Source: Arthrobacter sp. ISL-5 (GTDB taxonomy: Bacteria; Actinomycetota; Actinomycetes; Actinomycetales; Micrococcaceae). From it: DNA of 64,000 bases. Location of the stretch: positions 16,388 through 80,387 of the forward strand of contig NZ_JAGGPM010000026.1 in the NCBI RefSeq assembly GCF_018613835.1, in the 5' to 3' direction. Under the pieces are notes generated by a model. The model saw only the letters and a program-made list of their open reading frames with translations, had not been told where the DNA came from and did no database searches. Each line of letters starts with the position of its first letter. Position 1 is the stretch's first letter. Made by a program: the position numbers and the translations under genes. Below, piece by piece: positions 35,046 through 45,033 of this stretch.

Positions 35046-35801
35046 ATGACCGTTGTGACCGAAGTTCGGGATCGTGTACTAATCATCCGCATCGAGCGTG
35101 AGAACAAGCGCAACGCTATCGATCGTGAAACTTCTCTTGAGCTAGATGCGGCACTGAACCACCTCGAAGATGAACCAGAACTTTGGGCGGGAGTACTGAC
35201 CGGAACGCCCAACATATTCTCGGCAGGCAGCGACCTCCGAAACGCGCCAGGGGAAACGGTGACACCGCGGGGTGGTGAGTACGGCTTGATTCGCCGCCAG
35301 CGGACCAAGCCGTTGGTGGCGGCGGTTGAGGGCGTAGCCTTCGGAGGCGGGTTTGAGATTGCCCTGGCGTGTGACCTCATCGTTGCTTCCACAACTGCCC
35401 AGTTCTCGTTTCCGGAGGTCAACCGCGGAGTCCTCGCGGCTTCTGGTGGGCTCTTCCGCGCGGTCCGCGCCCTCCCACTACATATCGCCAAGGAGTTGCT
35501 CCTGACTGGCGCGGTGCTCGAGCCGGTTCGAGCTCAGCAATTCGGCCTTATTAACCGAGTGACTTCGGCCGGCGGGGCAGAAGAAGAAGCAGTAGCCCTC
35601 GCCAAGGAAATCTGCTGCGCCTCACCCATATCTGTGCGAGCCACGCTAGCAGCTGTGGCAGAAGTCGTTGAGCAGGACAACGAACTTGGCTGGTCAGCTA
35701 CATCCCGTGCATTTTCGATCGTGCGCGAGGGACCCGACGAAAAAGAAGGCATCAACGCCTTCTTTGAAAAGCGACCTCCACGATGGTCCGTCCCTCGATA
35801 G
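35046..35801 (+). CDS. Enoyl-CoA hydratase/isomerase family protein
   Basis: A 251-residue crotonase. The oxyanion-hole segments are IFSAGSDLRN near residue 60 and EGVAFGGGFEIALACDLIVA near 95; the segment FPEVNRGVLAASGG retains a Glu at the usual second catalytic region. It ends KEGINAFFEKRPPRW, a typical crotonase finish. It is the middle gene of module C. Confidence 0.92.
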   Translation: MTVVTEVRDRVLIIRIERENKRNAIDRETSLELDAALNHLEDEPELWAGVLTGTPNIFSAGSDLRNAPGETVTPRGGEYGLIRRQRTKPLVAAVEGVAFGGGFEIALACDLIVASTTAQFSFPEVNRGVLAASGGLFRAVRALPLHIAKELLLTGAVLEPVRAQQFGLINRVTSAGGAEEEAVALAKEICCASPISVRATLAAVAEVVEQDNELGWSATSRAFSIVREGPDEKEGINAFFEKRPPRWSVPR

Positions 35802-35969
35802 GTAGACGGAGAAGCCCTAAGGCCCACGTGCCACCGGCTGAGTGATCAGACCCTAGCCCATGTCCCGAAGCTTAACCGCCCACGTGAACGGGACCCGGAT
35901 GAACTGGTCTCTGCCATGACCCCTTAACAGAACCGCACACACCAACCTAACCAACAAGCAGGGAACAAA

Positions 35970-37508
35970 ATGAGTGAACGCAAGGAGAAAACCAAGGAGT
36001 TCGTCGATGAGCTCGCAAAAGTAGCCACCGTCTCCCCAAAGGCACTGGCTATCATCGACGGCCCTCTTCGTGTTACCTATGAAGAGTTGATGAACCAGGT
36101 CAATGAGCTGGCCGTGGCTCTTCAGCAGGCAGGTCTACGCTCGGGCGATCGTGTCGCCCTAGTTGCCGAGAATTCTGCCGAGTACTTGGTCACTGCATTC
36201 GCCGTCTGGCGCGCCCATGCCGTTCTGGTCACGATCTATCCGTCTTCAACAGTTTCAACACTTGGTCACTGCTTGAACAGTAGCGACCCTGTGTTGGTTT
36301 TCGTCAACGAATCCAGTTTTGATTCGGTCCGCCAGGCAGTTCCCGACTGGCCTGTCGCATTGATCTCCGACCCCTCTGTTCCGCCGGTTCGGAAGGCTGC
36401 AAAGGAAACACCCGCAGACGTCCGCGATTCCTTGGCCTTGATCTGCTACACATCGGGAACAACTAGTTATCCGAAGGCTGTCATGGTCTCGACTAAGACG
36501 CTATATCACGGCGCATCCGCCTACTCCGAGTCTTGGCACTTGGGTCCCTCCGACCGCACAGTTGTTAGCTTGCCCATGGCTTGGCTCTACGGGCTGAACA
36601 CAACCTCAATGGCCACCCTGCTCAGAGGCGGAACGGTAATTCCACTGCGTCGCTCGCGGCCCTCCATGCTCATCGACGCGATCGTGGAACATAAGGCCAC
36701 CTTCCTTCCAGGAGTAACGACAATGTTCGCAAAACTCGTGCAGCATCTGGACGGACTCGATTCTCGGCCTGACCTCTCGTCCTTGCGGTTCTGTCTGTCG
36801 GCCGGGGAACCCCGCAACGAGCACGCATTCGATCGATGGACCGCGTACACAGGAGTGCCCGTCTTCGATAACTACAGCGCCTCTGAATGTTATCCGCTGG
36901 TCACCTACGATCCGCAGGCTGACCCTGCTCCCGTGCCTGGGTCGGCGGGAAAGGTGGTCCCCGGTTCGGAACTACGTGTAGTGGATCGGAACGGAAATGA
37001 CGTCGAGCCTGGTGAAGTAGGAGAGGGCCTGTCACGCAGTCCGGGCCTCATGCTCGGATATTGGGAGGATGCGGAGCAAACCCGGGCCGCAATGACAAAT
37101 GATGGCTGGTATCGCACCAAAGATCTCGTTCGTGTAGATGAATCCGGCTTTGTCTACGTGGTCGGGCGTCTTTCGGACATGATCATCCGTGGTGGGAGCA
37201 ACGTTTCTCCGGCTGAGGTTGAGCGGGTGGTGCGCGAGCATCCGGGCGTCCGAGATGTCTCGGTAGTGGGGTTGCCGGACGACACCTACGGGCAGCGCGT
37301 AGTTGCAGCCGTGGTTCCGGACAGCTCCGTAACGTTCGATAGCACCTCGATCGCGGAGTTCTGCAGTAAGCACTTGCCTTCGTACATGGTTCCAAACGAT
37401 TACATTCCCGTTCAAGAACTTCCTCAAAGCAAAACGACAGGCAAGGTCGATCGACGTCAGGTTACCGCCATCCTCGAGGCGAACCGAACTACTGCTACCT
37501 CTTCCTGA
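35970..37508 (+). CDS. AMP-forming acyl-CoA synthetase
   Basis: A 512-residue adenylate-forming CoA ligase. Motif A8 is ICYTSGTTSYPKAVMVS, with Ser in place of the usual Gly after TT; then DNYSASECYPLV, GWYRTKDLVRVDESG and the C-terminal KTTGKVDRRQV lysine motif. An in-frame ATG follows GGGAAC. It would activate the acid processed by the hydratase and the SDR-like protein of module C. The substrate is unknown; sequence style is nearer to cyclohexanecarboxylate/benzoate-type ligases than to acetyl-CoA synthetase, a tentative impression. Confidence 0.92.
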   Translation: MSERKEKTKEFVDELAKVATVSPKALAIIDGPLRVTYEELMNQVNELAVALQQAGLRSGDRVALVAENSAEYLVTAFAVWRAHAVLVTIYPSSTVSTLGHCLNSSDPVLVFVNESSFDSVRQAVPDWPVALISDPSVPPVRKAAKETPADVRDSLALICYTSGTTSYPKAVMVSTKTLYHGASAYSESWHLGPSDRTVVSLPMAWLYGLNTTSMATLLRGGTVIPLRRSRPSMLIDAIVEHKATFLPGVTTMFAKLVQHLDGLDSRPDLSSLRFCLSAGEPRNEHAFDRWTAYTGVPVFDNYSASECYPLVTYDPQADPAPVPGSAGKVVPGSELRVVDRNGNDVEPGEVGEGLSRSPGLMLGYWEDAEQTRAAMTNDGWYRTKDLVRVDESGFVYVVGRLSDMIIRGGSNVSPAEVERVVREHPGVRDVSVVGLPDDTYGQRVVAAVVPDSSVTFDSTSIAEFCSKHLPSYMVPNDYIPVQELPQSKTTGKVDRRQVTAILEANRTTATSS

Positions 37509-37821
37509 TCCCCGCTACATGCGGCCTGCTGCCTTCGGCTGAGTGTGGACACCTGGGTAGGACCTGCTTGCCCTCCGTGGCCTGGATTAGATGATCCCGG
37601 CCACGGAGGAGGACAGGACATTACTGCTCTGGTGGAACAGGGCAGTAATGAGCCTCGATTTTTCATGGTGCTCGTTGCTGGCCTTTGATTTGCGGCCGCG
37701 GCTGAGTGGCGGTTGTTTTCTGTTTTCGGGCAGTCTGGTGTGCCTGTTGGTTCGCCTGGGTTGGCGCCGGTTCCACTTCCGGGTGATCGTGCTGTTCATT
37801 GGGACAGGATGAGGTCCACGA
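37509..37821. other. Region between module C and the IS1380 transposase, with inverted repeats
   Basis: An 11-bp perfect stem, CCTCCGTGGCC at 37572-37582 with GGCCACGGAGG at 37599-37609 around a 16-nt loop, may terminate module C or mark an insertion-sequence end. A second small dyad (TTACTGC/GCAGTAA, about 37620-37649) follows. No gene is supported. Confidence 0.5.
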
Positions 37822-39336
37822 TCAGCCTGTGGAAGGAAAGAGCCCTTTGTTGAGCCGGGTGTTGTTCTCCAGGAGAAGTTTCAGGAGCCCCTTTTCCGGG
37901 GCTGATTCGGAGAGCAGGAGCTGGTGGCGGCGGGCGCGGGTGATGATTTTCCCGGCGGTCGCGAAGAGCCGGTAGCGCCAGCGTTTGATGTCCCAGGCCT
38001 TGGCGTGGTGGCCGTCCGGGAGGGCAGCGAGCTGGAGCCAGGAGACCAGGTTGAGGGCCAGTGCGGCGATGTTTGCCCAGGCCTGGTTCGCGGCGAAGTC
38101 GAAGAACGGCAGCTTGCCCAGGCCGGTGTTTTTCAGGGTTTTGATCCTGTTCTCGCACCGGCCGCGGGCGCGGTGCCGGGCGTCCAGGAACGGGCCGTGC
38201 CAGCGTGGGGAGTTGGTCAGGAACGCGGTGATCCGGTGTCCGTGGGCATCGAGCAGGGTCGGCTGCGCGCCGGGGTGCAGCGGCTCGGCGCGGAGGAACA
38301 GGTTCGTGCCGGGCGGGTAATCGGTGAGCGGGATGACGTCGGTGGCGTTGATGACCCACGCGTCGGTCCGGTCGGTCCCGGACTGGTCCAGGGCCGGCTG
38401 CCAGTGCTCTTTGTCGGTGATCCAGTCGATCATGTGCGCTTTGCCGAACGGCAGGGTGTAACTGGTGGAGAATTGCACGCCGAGGCTGTGCAGGTGCCAG
38501 AGGAATTTCCGTGAGGCCCCTGCGCTGTCGGTGCGGACCAACACCTTCTCCCCGGCCAGGGTCCCGGCCTCGTTGAAGAAGCTCTCGGGAAGTTGGGCTG
38601 CGGCCGTGTGGAAGACCCGGATGTGGTCCTCGGCGCTGTTCGCTCCCGCGTTGCCCGGCCGCAGTACGGCGGCGAGGATCTCCCCGGAACCGTTGCCGCC
38701 ACCGTAATCGGCGCTGGCGATGAACGGGGCGAACCCGTAGCCACCCTTGTAGGTGCCGGCCACGTTTTCCTTATCCGAATGCGAGGTCACGAGCGTCGCG
38801 TCGAGGTCGATGATCAGCGGGTCCGCGGCCGTAGCGGCCAGTGCCGGGTCCCGGTCCCCGGCGGCGTCCCAGGCCCGGGTACGCAGTTCCCGGGTAAGGG
38901 TTTCAAATCCGTAACCGAACAGCTCCGGGTTGGCCACGGTGCGTTCGAAGAACCGGGACACGGTCGCGTTCGAGGGCAGCTGGCCGAAGACCCCCGGTGA
39001 GGAACGCAGGATGTCCAGATCGGAGGCGTGTTCGCCTCCGGCGGCGAGCATGGCGGCCAACGAACCAACCAGCCGGCCCGGCCGGTGTTTCGCGCCAGAG
39101 GGAACAAACTGGCCCAGCCTGTCCTCACACAGCCTGCCGAAACCCAGCGCGTCCATGAAGCCGGTGAGCACCGAAACCCCGGCGTGGGAGATCAGCGACT
39201 GGCCGGTGAAACTGACCGGCAGGGACGGAAAACAGCGGTAGACTTCTGCATCGAAAGGGTGCTCCCTCGCTCGGCAAATAACGGTCTCGACAACCACTAT
39301 TTTCCCAGTTCGGAGCACCCTTTCCCTGATTAACAC
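37822..39336 (-). CDS. IS1380-family transposase
   Basis: A 504-residue DDE transposase of the IS1380 group. Recognisable parts are TVSRFFERTVANPELF, the first catalytic region PLIIDLDATLVTSHS, then KGGYGFAPFIAS, VLVRTDSAGASRKFLW and the late RCENRIKTLKNTGLGKLPF, followed by WANIAALALNLVSWLQ. The true start is uncertain; conserved sequence begins about 35 residues in. It looks complete. Terminal inverted repeats were not fixed. Confidence 0.92.
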   Translation of the reverse strand: MLIRERVLRTGKIVVVETVICRAREHPFDAEVYRCFPSLPVSFTGQSLISHAGVSVLTGFMDALGFGRLCEDRLGQFVPSGAKHRPGRLVGSLAAMLAAGGEHASDLDILRSSPGVFGQLPSNATVSRFFERTVANPELFGYGFETLTRELRTRAWDAAGDRDPALAATAADPLIIDLDATLVTSHSDKENVAGTYKGGYGFAPFIASADYGGGNGSGEILAAVLRPGNAGANSAEDHIRVFHTAAAQLPESFFNEAGTLAGEKVLVRTDSAGASRKFLWHLHSLGVQFSTSYTLPFGKAHMIDWITDKEHWQPALDQSGTDRTDAWVINATDVIPLTDYPPGTNLFLRAEPLHPGAQPTLLDAHGHRITAFLTNSPRWHGPFLDARHRARGRCENRIKTLKNTGLGKLPFFDFAANQAWANIAALALNLVSWLQLAALPDGHHAKAWDIKRWRYRLFATAGKIITRARRHQLLLSESAPEKGLLKLLLENNTRLNKGLFPSTG

Positions 39337-40104
39337 GCCATCCCGACGGACCCGCCATGAAAACCTGGGGTGAGAGCTGCTCCGAGTGGATCACACCTAC
39401 TTCTGCGCAATGGAGCATCCTCACCTTACAAGCAGGCGACGACGCATTAGGGCGGCATTCACCTAAGTCGCACGGCCAAGCCCTGCGACTTGCTGCACAG
39501 GCATTGCCTTCTGCGCTATCCCTCGTCAGTGACACCGTAAGTTACCCTTTTTGGGGCTGATTCCAGCCACTCCGCCCGACAGCGGCTCATCCGCACCGGG
39601 CGCGGCAACCAGCGCTGCTCAATGCGCGTCCCCCGGACATGGAGCCGGTCTGCGAGGCGAGGCGGAACCGGTTTTGGGTGGGTTGACGCCGGCATGACCG
39701 CCACACCGCAGCATCAGTGAAGACCTCCGGTTCCTTCCCTGCTGGTTCGGATATTGTCCGGCACGCCGCCCTGAAGAATTTATTGCAGTGCCTGTCAAGG
39801 ACGACAGGGAGGCTCGGGCGGTCCATTTGGACCCTCGTGTTCTTGGACCCGTGAGGCAACTATGACTGTCTGCTCGAGCGTCACTTAACCATTGCGTACT
39901 CACAACTTTCCAGGGCTTCGGCCACCCGAAACTGCTAGGGCCTCTGACCATGAGAAATGGAAGAATGACGAAGGTCACATCTTCGCTTTGTCATTATTCT
40001 GACGGAAAATCTCTTGCTCTCGGCTCAGACTTCAACTGTTGGGGGAGCCGGCCAACCAAGATCTGTAGCCGGTGCTTCCCGTTTACCCTTGAAGGAGTAA
40101 CAGT
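39337..40104. other. 768-bp stretch without a recognisable gene
   Basis: Several frames are open but none has a convincing start, ribosome binding site or family. The last ~100 bp carry a GGGAGCCGGC/GCCGGTGCTTCCC partial dyad and the GAAGGAG site of the APC permease, so the module D promoter is likely near 39980-40080. Confidence 0.45.
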
Positions 40105-41553
40105 ATGAATGTGGGATCAACCTCACTCGGCGAGGAGTCCAGACGGCTTGCGGCGGGTGATACCGGGCTTCACGGGAACATGAATGTTCTTGAAGTCATG
40201 TTCACCGTGATCGCATACAACGGCCCTGCCGTCGTGTTCATGGGATTCATCCCCGTAGCAATCCTAATGGGCAACGGCCTCGGGACTCCGGCGCTGTTCC
40301 TCGCCGCTGGACTTTTGGTGATGCTTGTTGCCTCGGGCCTCATGAAGGTTTCCAGCGCCCTGAAGCGGCCGGGCGGATTCTACGCAATCATCACGGCAGG
40401 TCTGGGCAGGGGACCAGGACTTGCAGCCGGTTTCGCCGCCATCGTTACCTACTTTGCAGCGCTGATCAGTGTTTATGCTCTTTCTGGCATCGCGCTCAGT
40501 GACATTGTGACGACGCTCTTCCATGGCCCCGAGCTTCCGTGGCCGATCGGCGGTCTCACTATACTGACCGTGGTTACAGTGCTTGGGCACTACAACATCG
40601 CGTTCTCCGCGAAGGCTCTGGTCATCTTCCTTGGCCTCGAAATGCTGCTTATTGCAACTTACGTCGCTGCCGTACTTATCCGGGGTGGTGCCGACGGCAT
40701 CGGCTTTGAGTCATTTGACTCCGCCAATATCTTCTCGGGCTCTTTGGCTATTGGCGCACTCTTCGCCGTCGGTCTTTTCGGCGGATTCGAAGCAACGGTG
40801 ATTTTCCGAGATGAAGTAAAAGACCCTGATCGGACCATTCCCCGAGCCACCTATGGGGTTGTGGCAACTATCGCCCTGATGTACGCGGTGACAGCTTTCG
40901 CTTTTATCAATGCCTACGGGGCCAATACCGTCATGGATGTTGTGACAAATGACGGTGTGACCGCTGCAGGGCAAAGTGTCCGTGAGTACGTTGGTGACTT
41001 CGCCTACGCAGCTGCCACAGTGCTGCTGTTTACCAGTGGTTTTGCACTGTGCCTTGCCTCGCACAACATCCTTGCACGGTACGTGTTCAACCTTGGCGCT
41101 GACGGCGTTCTCCCCTCAAAATTGGGAGTAAGTCACCCTCGCCACGTTTCACCACACCGGGCCTCACTCCTTGTCGGCATCGCGGCGCTGATCGTCGTGG
41201 TAATTCTCTTCGTGACTCAGGTGCCCAGGGCCGGCTTGTACGGCTACTTAGCAGGCATCTATTCGTATGGCATGCTCATCATGATCACACTGGTATCCCT
41301 AGCCATCAGCGTCTTCTTATTCCGGAACCTTCGAAAGACCGTTCACGCGGTGGCAATGCTGGCAGCCTTCGTCGTCATCGCGTCTATCCTCGTCTTCGCA
41401 TCGTTCAACTTCGACGTACTGAGTGGGATGACCGGTGCACTGGGCGTTACCGTACTGGCACTAATTTGGCTCTTTGTCTTGTCGGGAACACTAATTGCTG
41501 CGCGCCTGAAGCGGACAAAACCCGAGGTGTACGCCAGAATCGGACGTCAGTAG
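40105..41553 (+). CDS. APC-family amino acid/amine permease
   Basis: A 482-residue amino acid-polyamine-organocation transporter with about 12 hydrophobic helices. The first helix AYNGPAVVFMGFIPVAILMG, the helix 3 loop KRPGGFYAIITAGLGRG and the helix 6 GLFGGFEATVIFRDEVKDPDR (FE with the following acidic loop) are characteristic. GAAGGAG precedes the ATG. It probably brings in an amino acid or amine and is the first gene of module D, which fits the amine-oxidase-like and amidohydrolase genes downstream. Confidence 0.93.
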   Translation: MNVGSTSLGEESRRLAAGDTGLHGNMNVLEVMFTVIAYNGPAVVFMGFIPVAILMGNGLGTPALFLAAGLLVMLVASGLMKVSSALKRPGGFYAIITAGLGRGPGLAAGFAAIVTYFAALISVYALSGIALSDIVTTLFHGPELPWPIGGLTILTVVTVLGHYNIAFSAKALVIFLGLEMLLIATYVAAVLIRGGADGIGFESFDSANIFSGSLAIGALFAVGLFGGFEATVIFRDEVKDPDRTIPRATYGVVATIALMYAVTAFAFINAYGANTVMDVVTNDGVTAAGQSVREYVGDFAYAAATVLLFTSGFALCLASHNILARYVFNLGADGVLPSKLGVSHPRHVSPHRASLLVGIAALIVVVILFVTQVPRAGLYGYLAGIYSYGMLIMITLVSLAISVFLFRNLRKTVHAVAMLAAFVVIASILVFASFNFDVLSGMTGALGVTVLALIWLFVLSGTLIAARLKRTKPEVYARIGRQ

Positions 41554-41719
41554 TAGAGCCAACGGTGGAGCTGCCCGCACCTTGCTGGATTTCCCACAAT
41601 GCGGGCTGCTCTGGCTTGGGTAATGCACAAAGACGCCTGTTTCCAAACAAAGATGTAATAACACCTATATTGAACGTTAAGTGCTCCGCGTTACAGCAGA
41701 GTGAAAGTGAGTAAGGCCG

Positions 41720-43357
41720 ATGGCAAACACTGCGCTACAACTAAATGCTGGCCCTCAAGACGTACTCATAGTGGGGGCAGGTCCCTCAGGGGCTACCGCT
41801 GCCAGGATCTTGGCAGAGAGCGGCTACAGCGTGACGTGCCTTGAACAAGGCGGTTGGGTCAATCGGCTTGATCTACCGAGCGATAAGCTGGAACGCGAGG
41901 TGTACACTGCAAGCTCCTGGTCGACAAACCCGAACGTCCGTCAAAGTTCGTGGGACTACCCGTGTGACGTGAGTGAAGCTGACCTCTACCCCATCAACTT
42001 CAACGGTGTTGGTGGCAGCACCGTACTTTTCGGTGCTGAATGGCCAAGATTTTTGCCCTCGGATTTCAAAGTGAACAGCCTGTACGGTTTTGCAGATGAC
42101 TGGCCCTTCACTTACGAAGACCTCCTGCCCTATTACGAGCTTACCGACGAAATGGTGGGCATTTCAGGCCGGCCGGGGGACCCCGCCTACCCGACTTCCG
42201 ATTCGACCCTGATGCGTGAAGCCCCTATTGGCCGTGTCGGCGTAAAAGCTGCCGAGGGAATGAATAAATTGGGGTGGCACTGGTGGCCGGGCACGCAGGC
42301 GATCATCACGAAGAACCAGGGTGACCGCGGCGCATGCGCCCGATGGGGCATGTGCATGCACGGATGCCCTGAAGGGGCCAAAGGCGCTTTCGATGTCGCT
42401 ATGTGGCCGGCAGCGATAGCAGCGGGCGCCAACATCATCACCGAGGCCCGCGTTCGGGAGATCACAGTCAACGACCGAGGGCTCGCTACCGGAGCCACAT
42501 GGATAGACGCCGAAGGCAACGAACACCACACAGCAGCATCCGTCGTCATCGTGTGTGGCAATGCTGTAGGTACTGCACGGCTGCTCCAAATGTCGACCTC
42601 CAACCTGTTCCCCAACGGAATCGCAAACTCATCCGGATTGGTAGGAAAGAACCTCATGATGCACCCATTCGTTGGCGTCATGGGAATTTACGAGGAAGAC
42701 CTGCAAAGCTGGATGGGCCCCCTCGGCGCCAGCCTGTACTCACTTCAGTTTGCCGAGACTGACCTGAGCCGCGGCTTCCAGCGCGGAGCCAAATGGTGTG
42801 CAATGCCAATTCCTGGACCGATGGACGTACTGGACCGATACAAAGACCTCCCGCTTGAGCAGCGCACCGGAGCAGCTGGCCAACGCCTAGTGGAAAAGGC
42901 TCTGGGGCGCTCTTTCGAATGGGCAGCCGGAATCGAAGACATGCCCGACGAAAGTAACCACGTATCGCTCAGCCACGACCTCTTCGATAGCTCGGGCCTT
43001 CCGGCACCAAAAATCAACTACCGGCTCTCCGAAGACAGCATTCGCAACCTGAACTGGAACGTAGAGCGCATGCACGAAGCGCACAGGGCAGCTGGCGCGA
43101 TAGAGACCAAAGAGGTGCCCTGGATGCCAGCCGTAGGTTGGCACATGCTCGGCACAGCACGCTGTGGCACTGATCCGACACGCTCGGTCGTCGACCAATA
43201 CGGCCGCTCACACGACGTGCCCAACCTTTACATCATGGATGGAAGCGTTTTCGTGACTTCTTCCTCCGTCAACCCGACGTCCACGATCACGGCTTTCGCG
43301 GCTCGTGCGACCGAACATCTGATTGAAACCGCCGCAGACCAGGAGGCACCGCTGTGA
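41720..43357 (+). CDS. GMC-family FAD oxidoreductase
   Basis: A 545-residue glucose-methanol-choline oxidoreductase. The FAD-binding GAGPSGATAARILAE lies at residues 19-33, the GVGGSTVLFGAEWPRF loop near 95, and a Cys-rich CARWGMCMHGCPEGAK segment near 215. The C-terminal catalytic His and Asn are in VGWHMLGTARCG and VNPTSTITAF. This subgroup is the membrane-less or subunit-associated type related to gluconate/sorbitol dehydrogenase large subunits. The following small-subunit gene overlaps its stop by 4 bp. Substrate: an alcohol or sugar-like hydroxyl, unknown. Confidence 0.93.
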   Translation: MANTALQLNAGPQDVLIVGAGPSGATAARILAESGYSVTCLEQGGWVNRLDLPSDKLEREVYTASSWSTNPNVRQSSWDYPCDVSEADLYPINFNGVGGSTVLFGAEWPRFLPSDFKVNSLYGFADDWPFTYEDLLPYYELTDEMVGISGRPGDPAYPTSDSTLMREAPIGRVGVKAAEGMNKLGWHWWPGTQAIITKNQGDRGACARWGMCMHGCPEGAKGAFDVAMWPAAIAAGANIITEARVREITVNDRGLATGATWIDAEGNEHHTAASVVIVCGNAVGTARLLQMSTSNLFPNGIANSSGLVGKNLMMHPFVGVMGIYEEDLQSWMGPLGASLYSLQFAETDLSRGFQRGAKWCAMPIPGPMDVLDRYKDLPLEQRTGAAGQRLVEKALGRSFEWAAGIEDMPDESNHVSLSHDLFDSSGLPAPKINYRLSEDSIRNLNWNVERMHEAHRAAGAIETKEVPWMPAVGWHMLGTARCGTDPTRSVVDQYGRSHDVPNLYIMDGSVFVTSSSVNPTSTITAFAARATEHLIETAADQEAPL

Positions 43358-43815
43358 GCGAGACCGCAAATGTACTGGATGATCCAACACGGACAGGCAT
43401 AGCTATTGTCTTTGACGTACTGCTCCCCGGCACCGAGAAGCTCCCTGCCGCAACAGCGATTGAAGCTCAGGGGCAACTGCTCGACCGGGTGCTTACTGCG
43501 GATCCCACTCTAGAGCCTCTGGTACGAACAGCCGCCACGAGAGCCGCCTCAGAAGGATCTTGCACCTTTGATCAGCTGAAGAGCTGGATGGGCGCCGACC
43601 TCGAGCGGCTCGCCTTCGCTTTGCACGCCGCCTATTACATGTCCGGCGACGTACGCTCGCGACTCGGCTACCCAGGGCAGGGGCGCAATCCGGTTTCCAT
43701 GGCAACTCCAGATCAATTGTGTTCCGACGAACTCATTGCACCTGTGCTCAGCCGAGGTGCGATCTATGTGCCGACACCTACAACAGAGCCGTCCGTGGCA
43801 AACGGAAGGCTCTGA
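43354..43815 (+). CDS. Gluconate-2-dehydrogenase subunit-3-like small subunit
   Basis: A 153-residue protein starting with GTG in the stop of the GMC gene. The layout (LLPGTEKLPAATAIEAQGQL, then a helical region with AYYMSGDVRSRLGYPGQGRN) matches the gluconate 2-dehydrogenase subunit 3 family that accompanies GMC large subunits. No Tat or Sec signal peptide is present, unlike many family members, so the complex is probably cytoplasmic. It is likely needed for folding or stability of its partner. Confidence 0.82.
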   Translation: MSETANVLDDPTRTGIAIVFDVLLPGTEKLPAATAIEAQGQLLDRVLTADPTLEPLVRTAATRAASEGSCTFDQLKSWMGADLERLAFALHAAYYMSGDVRSRLGYPGQGRNPVSMATPDQLCSDELIAPVLSRGAIYVPTPTTEPSVANGRL

Positions 43816-43957
43816 CACACAGCGCAAGCGCCGCCTGTAACGACGTCGTGAGGTCAAGGACCACCTTGTTTCCGGTGGGGACTACAACGTCGTTGCGCAC
43901 CTCCTCTATCAACTATCAACGCCGCTACGGCTTTGATTACGCAAAGGTTATGTAATT

Positions 43958-44548
43958 TTGAGAATGCTAATTATCGGTCCTCCTGGCTCCGGAAAGGGAA
44001 CCCAGGCGGAGCGGATCTCCCAGCTCCTTGGGGTCGTGCCGATCTCCACCGGAGACATTTTTCGGGCGAACGTGAAGGGGGCGACACCACTCGGCCTCGA
44101 AGCCAAAAAGTACATCGACGCCGGTGATTTTGTTCCCGACAGGGTAACCAACAACATGGTGCGCGAGCAGCTAACGGAGTACGACGTGGAAAACGGGTTC
44201 CTACTGGACGGCTACCCACGTACCTCAGGCCAGGTGGACTATCTCGACAACATTCTCGCCGATCTGGACCGGAAGTTGGACGTTGTCCTGCAATTGGCAG
44301 CCGATGACCAAGAACTGATCCGACGGCTGCTCGGGCGCGCCAAAGACATGGGCAGGAGCGATGACAACGAAGCCGTAATCCGACACCGTTTGGGCCTCTA
44401 CCATGAGCAGACGGAAGCAGTAGTGGCGAGATACGAGGCCCGCAATATTCTAGCGGTCGTGGATGGGACCGGCGGGGTCGACGAAGTAACAAGGCGTCTG
44501 GTGGCAGCAGTCAGTGACGTAATGGCAGCGACCATCCCAGTGTCATAA
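43958..44548 (+). CDS. adk: Adenylate kinase, accessory copy 1
   Basis: A 196-residue short-type adenylate kinase (ATP + AMP = 2 ADP). The P-loop is GPPGSGKGTQAERI, the AMP-binding STGDIFRANVK is near residue 33, DGYPRTSGQVDYLD near 85, and the compact lid is near 130 (GRAKDMGRSDDNEAVI). It begins with TTG (TTGAGAATG), AAAGG lying 11 nt before. It is not in the usual secY-adk-infA setting but between a GMC oxidoreductase and a flavoprotein gene. A second copy lies at 52960. A plausible job is recycling AMP from the CoA ligases. Confidence 0.92.
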   Translation: MRMLIIGPPGSGKGTQAERISQLLGVVPISTGDIFRANVKGATPLGLEAKKYIDAGDFVPDRVTNNMVREQLTEYDVENGFLLDGYPRTSGQVDYLDNILADLDRKLDVVLQLAADDQELIRRLLGRAKDMGRSDDNEAVIRHRLGLYHEQTEAVVARYEARNILAVVDGTGGVDEVTRRLVAAVSDVMAATIPVS

Positions 44549-44787
44549 GCGCTCATCCGAAATAGCTGACCCTATCCGGGGTCTTACATAGCGGCCTTCA
44601 ACGGTCAGTCATCAACTCGCTTTAACTCCCGGATATCCGCCGCTGCCCTAAAAATCCCTAAGGGAAGGTCACGCCGCTGCGGCGAATACCCAGTAAAACC
44701 GGCCGGCCAACGCTAGGGTCACCCGCAAAGCAGTACTCGACACTAAGTCGAGGCCATCACCGCCGAAAGACTGAAGGAGGGCGAACA

Positions 44788-45033
44788 TTGAATCTCACCA
44801 GAAACCAGGATCACTCCTTGCGGCAGGCGCCGCCCCTGAACAAGGCAGTTCATGCTTGGGAGGAGCTCCGCATGGGAGAGATGGTGGAGGTCTGGGCTGG
44901 TGGCTCCTACGCCTACATGGCCTACATCGACGACCGCTCGAACGACGGGCAGCTCCTCTGGATAATCGAGGACGGAACAGCCACTCGAACCCTGTTCCTT
45001 CGGGATGACAACATCACTCTCTACCCCGTTTAG
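44788..45033 (+). CDS. Small hypothetical protein
   Basis: An 81-residue protein starting with TTG after a strong GAAGGAGG. The sequence GEMVEVWAGGSYAYMAYIDD, then LLWIIEDGTATRTLFLRDDN, is predicted mostly beta. It resembles the C-terminal half of the protein at 30367. Proteins of this kind seem common in this DNA. Function unknown. Confidence 0.62.
   Translation: MNLTRNQDHSLRQAPPLNKAVHAWEELRMGEMVEVWAGGSYAYMAYIDDRSNDGQLLWIIEDGTATRTLFLRDDNITLYPV

Noticed and set aside
39980..40080. Dyad before the APC permease as a riboswitch
   Set aside because: The pairing is short and no known aptamer core could be recognised.
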